Of a stretch of DNA of 64,000 nt, positions 56,071 through 64,000 are shown piece by piece (position 1 is the stretch's first letter; each line of letters opens with the position of its first letter). The notes beneath the pieces were generated by a model that saw nothing but the letters and a program-made list of their open reading frames with translations, had not been told where the DNA came from and made no database searches. The stretch lies in NCBI RefSeq assembly GCF_902806685.2, contig NC_048546.1, forward strand, positions 12,881,891-12,945,890, read 5' to 3'. This DNA is from Maniola hyperantus (taxonomy: Eukaryota; Arthropoda; Insecta; Lepidoptera; Nymphalidae). Position numbers and translations under genes: made by a program.

Positions 56071-56403
56071 CGACCTCCCTGGCGCAGTGGTAAGCGCTGT
56101 GGTCTTATTAGTGGGAGATCCCGGGTTCAAATCCTGGCAGGGATTTGGAATTTTATAATTTCTAAATTTCTGGTCTGGTCTGGTGGGAGGCTTCGGCCGT
56201 GGTTACTTACACCCTACCGGCAAAGCCGTGCCGCCAAGCAATTTAGTGTTTCGGTACGATGCCGTGTAGAAAGCAAAACGGGCATGGGTTTATTAAAAAC
56301 TGCCATACCCGTTCCAGGTTAACCCGCTTCCATCTTAGACTGCATCGTCACTTACCACCAAGTGAGACTGCAGTCAAGGGCTAACTTGTATCTGAATAAA
56401 AAA
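56071..56403 (+). mobile_element. tRNA-derived SINE, family E, full copy
   Basis: The head cgacctccctggcgcagtgg contains an A box (tggcgcagtgg), and gggttcaaatcctggc contains a good B box. The body includes ggtgggaggcttcggccgtg, and the end (gtcaagggctaacttgtatc) leads into an A tail. Five other full or truncated copies are in the window. Confidence 0.8.
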
Positions 56404-56771
56404 AGGACAAAGTCCTTCAAGGTTACCAATCAATCTATCACCCAACCAATTACCGTCTTGGCTGCAGTGTTAACTATCTTCTTAGAAAAACTAAATCTTT
56501 CTTCTTCTTCTTAATTTGCTTTATGGCTTTCAGTAGTGCCACACCGAGCACAATGCACTTCGCCAATGTAACTAAATCTTTATTAAAACAAGAAAATGAC
56601 TGGCTGACAACGGCACGCCACACCATGAGTTCAACGAAGAGAAAAAAAATCGACCCCACTTTAGGTACATGCTACCTACCTAGTTAAAATTTTTTTTAGA
56701 GATCTCGTCGGCTTGATTGTATAGTATACCCAAGATACCCATGCCAAATTACATCTATCTACTTGGTAGAC

Positions 56772-56995
56772 ACTAGCTTATGCTCGCGACTTCATCCGAG
56801 TGGACTACACAAACAAACCCCCATTTCACACCCTTAGGGGTTGAATTTTCAAAAATACTTTCTTAGCGGATGCCTACGTCATAATACCGATCTGCATGCC
56901 AAATTTCAGCCCGATCCGCCCAATAGTTTGAGCTGTGCGTTGATAGATAAGTCAGTCAGTCAATCAGTCACCTTTTCCTTTTTAATATTTAGACT
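56772..56995 (+). mobile_element. Family B element
   Basis: Starts actagcttatgctcgcgact and ends cagtcaccttttcctt...atatttag, with few differences from 25074-25307. Confidence 0.75.
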
Positions 56996-58700
56996 AACAG
57001 TTTCTGAGCTAAGCCGTGGACGGACAGACGGACAAACAGACAGACAGACAGACTGTGAATATGTCGAAACTATAAGAGTTCCTTGTTTACTGTGGAACCC
57101 CAATAAAATGAGTAGCTATACTTAGCTGTTACAGCTTTAATTTGTGGGCTTTATTCGTTGAAATAAGGTTAACGGTTTCTTAATAGCCATAAAACGGCCA
57201 TATATTTAAATTTCCACAATATTCCACAGGTTATTGTAATAGTTTGTTGGATTAAGCTTGCGATACCATCGCGAGCCAAACCCGTTCAGACATCTTTGTT
57301 TATAAATCTACTTTTAAACGATTTCAGTTGTTTTTACGAGGAAAAATGTCCAGTTAAAAGTTTTTTGGAGTAAAACTTTTAATTTTTTTTAGATGAGACT
57401 TCATAGTGAGTAACTTATAATTTTTTTCGGATAGAACTAATGAGGACGTTACATCCTTCGAAATTTAAAATGACCTCCAAACAGAACAGCTATTTTAGGC
57501 AGCCATCTTTTATTGAAAGTACCTACTAAGTTTTTGCATAGAAAAATAAAGTTTTTTCGATAGGACCTAGATTTTAGCTTATTCACAAAAGCTCTTAATA
57601 TATTTTAAAATTGTATACCCAAAATAGTAAGAAACCTCTTATAATCAGACCAGTGTTAAAGAGTCGAACCCGCAACTTCCTCTTCGCGGGTTTTAACTAC
57701 TAGACTATCACAGCTAGGGCATGTGTATCTTTGGTTACTGTATATCATGTTTGTAACCCTTTGTTCCCAAACAAGTGTGCAACCGATGGGGTGTTTATTA
57801 GTAGATGAATTAAGAGTAACCGCGCTTTATCGATAACACCGCACGCTAGATGCGGCATTACCGGTGATGCCGAGTGCAAATAATCTCCCAAATTTCAGGG
57901 AAAACCCGTTATTTATAAGGCTCCCTACCCGAAGGATACTAACGGAATTCTTTTATTAAACCTCCGCTGTCCGTCTGTCTGGTTATCAGAGGGCTGTATA
58001 TCTCATGTACTGTAATAGGTAGAGAGTTGAAATTATTAACTCAGTTAAATGGTAATAATAATATCTACGATTTGGTTATATATGCCTAGCCTTTTCCCAT
58101 GTTAGTTGGGGTCGGCTCTAGAAAAAATTTACCTATAATCTAACTACTCTCGATCCTATTAATATTATAAATGTGAATTCTAAGAGTATGTTTGCTTGTT
58201 TGTACTTTAATCATATTGTCAACGAGCAACGAATTGACGTGATTGTTTGCATGGCTATAAAAAATACCTGGGAGCACACATAAGTTACTTTTTATCCCGG
58301 AAAATCAAAGAGTTCCCACGAAATTTTAAAACCTAAATCGGAATATTTTATGAAACAACTTCTTTTATATGTCAAAACATAAATAAAAATTGCTGATTAT
58401 TTCGAAAGACAATGTTGGCGAATAACCAGAATTATTGTACAGTGAAAATTATAGCGACATGGAAAAAAGCAAAATGCTTTTTTATTCATATTCTATTGTG
58501 TGAAAATACGGCTAATATCCCTAAACAATTTCTATCTTGGCAACATTCCACGCCCCCGTGATTTATATCTTAATATAGTTTTAAATTAAATGAATAAAAT
58601 TTCTAAGTGATTCGAATTGAAATGATTCTCAGGACTAGAAAGTTATTTGCACGATCAAACGTGACATACTTTATTTAACTGCACGATAAAATAAACTCTG
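56996..58700. other. Non-coding region with repeat fragments
   Basis: A GACA-rich run (about 57023-57055), a tRNA-like SINE D scrap (57650-57720), a family H fragment (57900-58060) and a minus family A element (58155-58345). No gene seen. Confidence 0.5.
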
Positions 58701-58798
58701 TAAGGTATCGGTATTTCAATAACAGTTTTCAGGGAGAAACCGCCCCAGCGCGTGGCATCCCTGCGGTAGTGTAACAGCACAGCTACGTCAGATGCCGC

Positions 58799-58961
58799 AT
58801 GGCCGACCGCGGGAAGCACCGCGTCGCGCCCGTACCGGCGCCGACCAAAAAGCAGTACGCGTACTCGCCGTGCCCGCGGTCCGAGGAGGTGGGCACCGAG
58901 TTCGCGCTCCAGCTGCTGCGGACCCAGCACCACGAGCCGCCCACACCCGAGAAACAGCCCG
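58799..58961 (+). CDS. First coding exon of an unrecognised gene (continues to the right)
   Basis: An ATG in a strong context (ccgcATGG) opens 54 codons plus one base and ends at a consensus donor (cccg/GTGAGT). The peptide starts MADRGKHRVAPVPAPTKKQY and ends EPPTPEKQP. An in-frame stop lies upstream. A good splice acceptor (cagttttcag) near 58730 suggests a preceding 5' UTR exon. The exon is GC-rich, unlike its surroundings. I recognise no domain. The next exon is not evident before 64000, so the gene probably has a long first intron. The last half of the exon and its donor are duplicated downstream. Confidence 0.6.
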
Positions 58962-59239
58962 GTGAGTTTGACACTTGATAAAATCTACGTCAAAAATTGG
59001 CGGGAAAGCAACTTGTGTGTTTCGTTCGGAAATCAACGCACTACTTTTTAGATGAAATTTTGTGCTTAATTGCGTTTGACACCAATGACAGTTGATTAAA
59101 CTTTCCTGTCACAACTTGGTGGGAAGCAATACTTGTGTTTTTCGTTCGGGAATCTGAGATTTTACGCTCAATAAATTGCGGAAAAAATATTTTCGTTTGG
59201 AAATTTACATAGCCCCGGGTAAAGTTGAAATATCAGCTG

Positions 59240-59396
59240 ATGTTAGACTTCAGAGCTAGGGAACTTCTGCTTAAACAAAGAAACAGAACGCGTTGTCACC
59301 GTGCCCATGATTGGAGGAGGTGGGTAACTACTGAGTTCACGCTTCAGCTGCTGCGGACCCATCACCACGAGCCGCCCACACCCGAGAAACAGCCCG
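59240..59396 (+). pseudogene. Exon copy 1, open from an ATG to an intact donor
   Basis: Repeats the end of the 58799 exon (EFTLQLLRTHHHEPPTPEKQ against EFALQLLRTQHHEPPTPEKQ) and keeps GTGAGT. A new ATG (59240) reads in frame into the conserved part and reaches the donor in the same phase (157 nt) as the parent exon. It may be a dead copy or an alternative first exon. Confidence 0.5.
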
Positions 59397-59674
59397 GTGA
59401 GTTTGACACTTGATAAAATCTACGTCAAAAATTGGCGGGAAAGCAACTTGTGTGTTTCGTTCGGAAATCAACGCACTACTTTTTAGATGAAATTTTGTGC
59501 TTAATTGCGTTTGACACCAATGACAGTTGATTAAACTTTCCTGTCACAAATTGGTGGGAAGCAATACTTGTGTTTTTCGTTCGGGAATCTGAGATTTTAC
59601 GCTCAATAAATTGCGGAAAAAATATTTTCGTTTGGAAATTTACATAGCCCCGGGTCAAGTTGAAATATCAGCTG

Positions 59675-59831
59675 ATGTTAGACTTCAGAGCTCGGGAACT
59701 TCTGCTTAAACAAAGAAACAGAACGCGTTGTCACCGTGCCCATGATTGGAGGAGGTGGGTAACTACTGAGTTCACGCTTCAGCTGCTGCGGACCCATCAC
59801 CATGAGCCGTCCACACCCGAGAAACAGCCCG
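59675..59831 (+). pseudogene. Exon copy 2, donor altered
   Basis: Almost identical to copy 1, with the same 157-nt open stretch and phase, but the donor reads GTCAGT instead of GTGAGT, which should weaken it. Confidence 0.5.
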
Positions 59832-60159
59832 GTCAGTTTGACACTTGATAAAATCTACGTCAAAAATTGGCGGGAAAGCATCTTGTGTTTTTCGTTCGGA
59901 AATCAACGCGCTGGCGCTACTTTTTAGATGAAGTTTGACACTAATGACCGTTGATACAACTTTCCTGTCACAAATTGGTGGGAAGCAATACCTGTGTGTT
60001 TCGTTCGGGAACCTGAATTTTTACGCTCAATAAATTTCGGAAAAATTATTTTCGTTTGGAAATTCAAATAGCGCGATAGATAGTTGACACATTGACCTGA
60101 GAGATAGGGAGGCAGCCATTGTATGACTCTGTTTAAACAAAGAGTAAGAGAGTTTAAGA

Positions 60160-60262
60160 GTACTCGTCGCCACCGTGCCCACGATTAGAGGAGGTTCGTG
60201 CTCCAGCTACTGCGGACTGTGGTGATGTCACCACGAGCCGCCCACGCGCGCGAAACAGCCCG
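60160..60262 (+). pseudogene. Exon copy 3, degenerate
   Basis: Only scattered blocks remain (gtgctccagctactgcggac, accacgagccgcccacgcgc, gaaacagcccg). Insertions break the frame, although GTGAGT is retained. Confidence 0.5.
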
Positions 60263-60907
60263 GTGAGTTTGATACTAATGACAGTTGATAAAAGCTTTCC
60301 TGTCAAAAAATGGCGGGAAAGCAACTTGTGGTTTTCGTTCGGAAATCAACGCGCCAAGTACTCATGTACTAAGGTTAGTATGTTAACAGTTAACTCTTCT
60401 AAAATGAATTTCCTCTTTGTAATTCGTGTTTTACGTTTTCAAACGTACGTCGAGACATAAATTTGCAAAATAAAATACCTACCATTCTGATATTTAAAAA
60501 ATAAATACCTAAATAATCTGTTAAATTTAATGATACTCGTTTTATATAGCGTAAAATTAAATTTAATATGAACAACTTGGAAATTGTTATGACATGTCAG
60601 ACAAGCTAATTTAAATTTATAAACATTTTAATGCCGGTTGCTTTTTCAGTTAAGACTACGACGACGGACGGTGGGTTATTTTCGTCGAAAAATTATTTTG
60701 AATTTCATTCATGTTTAAAACATAACTCTCAATATTCTGAATTCTGTGTACGTCCAAAATATTGCTTCAAACATTGTATTATGTGATAAGTGTCACTCCA
60801 AACCACCTTAATGACACTCATGAAAATCTTTGATCTCATTTGCATACCTATCTCGTAGAAAAGAGACCAGAAATCTTGTTTGATATAAAAGTAAATCCGT
60901 ACTTGCG

Positions 60908-61308
60908 TTTAATATTATAAATGCGAAAGTGTGTCTGTCTGTTAGCTTTTCACAGCCCATCCGTTTAACTGATTTCGACGAAATTTGGTACAGAGATAGC
61001 TTACATCCCGGGAAAGGGGACATAGGCTTCTTTTGATCCCGTAAAATCGTTTCGATCTATTTGTATTAAAAAAAACCTAAATCCACGCATCATCTAGTAA
61101 TTAATAACTAGAAGATGCCTGCGACTTCGTGCGCGTGGAGTTCGGTTCTTTACTACTCTTTGATTTTCTGGGATAAAAAGTAGCATATATCCTCCCCCGG
61201 GATGTAAGATAACTATGTACCAAATTTCATCAAAATCGATTTAACTGTTGGGCCGCGGCCGTGACAGACAGGCAGACAGACAAACTTTCGCATTTATAAT
61301 ATTAGTAA
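60908..61308. mobile_element. Two family A elements, head-to-head
   Basis: A minus copy (about 60908-61095, starting atattataaatgcgaaagtg) is followed at once by a plus copy (about 61105-61308, ending ttcgcatttataatattagt). The heads meet near 61100 and the RTE-like tails point outward. Confidence 0.7.
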
Positions 61309-61724
61309 TTGAAGTATGGATTAATAATAATTGCTAACAAAACAGTGTAGTGTACCTACTTTATAATTTTTATTTTCATATGAAAGAGAATAAATCATGT
61401 CAATAACACATTTTGAACTCAGCGTAGATAAAAGATTTAATTTAATTTTATGTTCACTAAGTAAAAGTTAAGTACTTAACTTGTTTTGAAAATAAAGATG
61501 GCAGATAGTTCTTCTCATCATTTAAAATGTCGGTGTTAGTAACTGAGAGCCACTTAAGCGAATCTGACACAGGGTTTTAGTAGATACTACACTGTGCTCC
61601 ATTTTCTTAGCTCTCGCTAACCGTATTTACATTAAAAAAATACCCATTTATTTTAAACTTTTCTATAAAAAACCAAAAGATTTATCGTTAATGACTTTTA
61701 TAAAGGCAGGTTTATTAGGTAGAG

Positions 61725-62050
61725 AGTAGGTTCCAGGTTAGCCCGCATCCATCTTAGATTGCATCGTCATTTACCAACAGATGAGATTGCAGTCAAGGGC
61801 TAACTTGTATCTGAGTAAAAAAAAGGTGCATTTGCTGAGCGCTCATTGTGTGGACAAATTAACCAATCATCTAAATATAGATAATTAGCTGATGGCCGCG
61901 ACCTCTTTGATTTTCTGGGATAAAAGTGTCCTATGTCACTCTCCAGGCATACAATTAAATCCATGCAAAAAATTAGGTCAATTCGTTGCTCCGTTGCGGC
62001 GTGATTGAAGGATAAACCAACAAACAAACACACTTTCACATTTATAATAT
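61725..62050 (+). mobile_element. SINE E 3' end and family A fragment
   Basis: 61725-61826 is the SINE E end (gcccgcatccatcttagatt, then agtcaagggctaacttgtat). 61886-62050 is a family A copy lacking most of its first 60 bp. Confidence 0.6.
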
Positions 62051-62329
62051 CGACACTTCCGTGATCCTAGTTCTATCCGTCATCCGTGAGAATACCAGCG
62101 ATTATCCACGACATTTATGTCATAAACTCCCATACAAAACAAAACCGAACGTATTTTCACTGACTCGGATCGGATGAGTGCGTAACCGCCGTAAGGGCAG
62201 TGATATTCTTCCGCATACTCGCAGTAGGTGTATCTGACGTACTGGCACGTCCGTCGCGAGCACTATTTATTGCATGACATGAATCGAGCAACAGGCGTGA
62301 ATGAGAGCTGCGTCATCCAAGACCACTCG

Positions 62330-62480
62330 TGACTCAGGGTGGATTGGCAGACTTCACACACCTTTGAGAACATTATGGAGAACTCTCAGACATGCAGGTT
62401 TTATCATGATGTTTTCCTTCATCGTTAAAGCAAGAAATTTAATTACTTGAAACGGACTTATCACTTAACTTTGAAAACCG
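62330..62480 (-). mobile_element. SINE D fragment
   Basis: Has gattggcagacttcacacac, then catgcaggttttatcatgat and the ttccttcatcgttaaagcaa block. Confidence 0.55.
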
Positions 62481-62856
62481 GCGAAGTGCGAATCAGACTC
62501 GCACACCGAGAGTCTTGTACTACGGTCGTATTTTTCGACATTTTATCCCTCTTATACTAATTTTGAACACGATTTATGTTCGGAATGGCCATTTCATATT
62601 TTTCATTCAAAACTACAGAACAATCTATTCCCTCACGCGGTGGAGTTTTCGAGGAACTTTAAAATAGGAAATACGTACAAAGCTACCGGCAACGGCTCGG
62701 TTAGAGAGCTGGCATTCACTTAAATAAAAGTTATGTAACAGTTGAAGCTTCTCGCAGTGAAAATAAAAGCAAGGTGGGGGAGGCTGCGAGTGTCATTGTG
62801 AGAGGCTTATAGGCGCATTGCGGACACGTTTGTTTACCAAACCTCAGAATCAGTAC

Positions 62857-62975
62857 CCTTATTATAAATGCGAAAGTGTGTTTGTTTGTTGGTTTGTCCT
62901 TCAATCACGTCGCAACGGTGCAACGGATTGACGTGATTTTTTGCATGGGTATAGATAAAGACCTGGAGACCTCCA
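62857..62975 (-). mobile_element. Family A fragment
   Basis: acccttattataaatgcgaa through ttgcatgggtatagataaag; the element is cut off at the ggagacctcc junction. Confidence 0.6.
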
Positions 62976-63212
62976 ACAGAAATAATCGAAGCGGTCTAGT
63001 GTGGTCAAGAAGTTTCAAAAGATAATTTTATTGTTAGAAATGCGGTTTCTATTATTTGTCATTCACTGATATTTTAATTTAACAGATAGCTAGGTTTGTA
63101 GTTGAACTCAAAATCGTTTAAGCCAATATAGTTGAACTAGTTGACACCACACAAGCACTTGAAGCGCTGTGTATAGCTGCAACAGAAATAATTAAAGCGG
63201 TCAAGTGTGGCC
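62971..63212 (+). repeat. Direct repeat of about 33 bp, spaced by about 209 bp
   Basis: caacagaaataatcgaagcg at 62971 recurs as caacagaaataattaaagcg at 63180, each followed by gtc(t/a)agtgtggyc. The class of element is unknown. Confidence 0.55.
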
Positions 63213-63385
63213 CAGTATAACGTCGGGCTTGTTAACAGACCGCCTCGACCGCAGCTCATTCCGAATATTTCTTTTCTTTTTTATGAGGGTAGGCTAAGCT
63301 ATTTTAGATGGCTTTCAGTTGGAAATGTTTTTATATTTCTTTGATTTTTGTGTCGGGTTTCAGTATAAATTGAACTTTAAATATT

Positions 63386-63609
63386 AAACCATAGTATAGT
63401 TCTTGCGATTCACGAAGGCGAGTGTACTTCACTTGTGGTTACGTCGTATACATGGGCATTGCGTAAGTGTGCGTGCATGTCGAACCAATCAGCCGCGAGC
63501 AAGCGCTCGCAAACGCACACATTTAGTGTACTTTACTTATACCGATACGACTTAAACACAAGCATGAGCCACTCGCCCTCGTGAAATGCAAGAATTATAC
63601 CTATGGTTT
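63386..63609. mobile_element. Family N MITE with inverted repeats of about 40 bp
   Basis: The left end aaaccatagtatagttcttg...cacgaaggcgagtg pairs with the right end cactcgccctcgtg...attatacctatggttt. About 224 bp, GC-richer interior, no coding frame. Only one copy is in the window. Confidence 0.8.
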
Positions 63610-63780
63610 CTCTTGTGGCGTGGTTGTCCTTTAATCCTACAAGAAATCAAAGAATCACCAGATTTTTTGCAGAGGTAACAACCTGGGAGAGTGACATCTT
63701 ATTCTGCAAAAATCATGAATTTGTAAAAGTTTTAATGTACCTACGCGGATGAAGTCGCAGCATCAGTTAGTTCATTTTTT
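63610..63780 (-). mobile_element. Decayed family A element
   Basis: Retains gtggttgtcctttaatc, ctgggagagtgacatc and the cgcggatgaagtcgcagcat end. To its right (63781-64000) is AT-rich DNA with nothing I can identify. Confidence 0.5.
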
Positions 63781-64000
63781 TTTAAAACCTGTCAAAACTT
63801 CAAAATTCGTAGTAAAAGTTTAGGTATCTGGTGAAAAATCAGTCCTAATTATGTAAACTTTTGTTAAGGTATAGTAAGTATGCAAAATATTATATGTATA
63901 GAAATGCGCATTTTTTTTTTAGCTGCAATAAGTATGTCTTCCTAATTCTACTGTATCCTATTAATTAAAAGATTAAGCGTATATTTTTGGTTGTTTCACA

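Larger units (their letters stand above)
58910..60355 (+). repeat. Tandem array of 435-bp units, each carrying an exon end and splice donor
   Basis: Donor GT positions at 58962, 59397, 59832 and 60263 give spacings of 435, 435 and 431 bp. Units 1 and 2 are almost identical over their full length, unit 3 slightly diverged, and unit 4 partial (ending near 60355). Each contains ggcgggaaagcaacttgtgt-type and gggaagcaatacttgtg-type intron sequence. Confidence 0.9.

Noticed and set aside
59225..59413. 62-aa frame as a stand-alone gene
   Set aside because: Its start is a TTG, its end runs past a conserved splice donor, and an almost identical frame recurs 435 bp later. It is an exon copy in the tandem array.

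Overview
This is a stretch of insect nuclear genome, almost certainly a moth or butterfly (Lepidoptera). The genes have introns with GT...AG borders and AATAAA polyadenylation signals. Intergenic and intronic DNA is AT-rich and packed with short interspersed elements of types I recognise from lepidopteran genomes, plus many TACC/GGTA-rich tracts. I see no sign of a bacterial, viral or organellar origin.

Left part (1-5.5 kb): a possible first coding exon on the minus strand runs off the left edge. About 5 kb of AT-rich DNA follows, ending in a GC-rich palindromic element. Genic core (5.5-33 kb): Nup107 (+, intronless, 837 aa); DDRGK1 (-, six exons, 290 aa), tail-to-tail with Nup107; a p24/TMED cargo receptor of the eclair/TMED9 type (+, four exons, 217 aa), head-to-head with DDRGK1 across about 510 bp; ALG13 (-, one exon, 174 aa); and an ionotropic receptor that I assembled as 19 exons giving an uninterrupted 877-aa protein, best matched to Ir93a. 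DDRGK1, TMED and ALG13 all act at the endoplasmic reticulum: ufmylation and ER quality control, ER-Golgi cargo transport, and dolichol-linked glycan synthesis. Ir93a is a co-receptor for temperature and humidity sensing in insects.

Middle part (33-49 kb): mostly transposable elements. The highlight is a young Jockey-type LINE (34510-38655) with a 12-bp target-site duplication, intact ORF1 (three zinc knuckles) and intact ORF2 (endonuclease plus reverse transcriptase). Around 45.5-46.3 kb, elements have inserted into one another.

Right part (49-64 kb): a two-exon gene for a 66-aa basic protein that I do not recognise (49429-50636), then repeats, then the first coding exon of an unknown gene (58799-58961) that continues to the right. 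The end of that exon, with its splice donor, has been copied in a tandem array of 435-bp units.

Three genes here (Ir93a, the 66-aa gene and the 58.8-kb gene) carry a partial copy of a coding exon in the intron directly downstream of it. Other interspersed families, named here by letter: A (RTE-tailed short element), B (CTAG-ended element), C, D and E (tRNA-derived SINEs with A and B boxes), F, G, I, M and N (MITE-like elements with terminal inverted repeats), H (ends in GGTTCCGT/ACGGAACC), J and K (unclassified), and RTE-type LINE 3' fragments. Family assignments rest on comparing copies within this window, not on a database.
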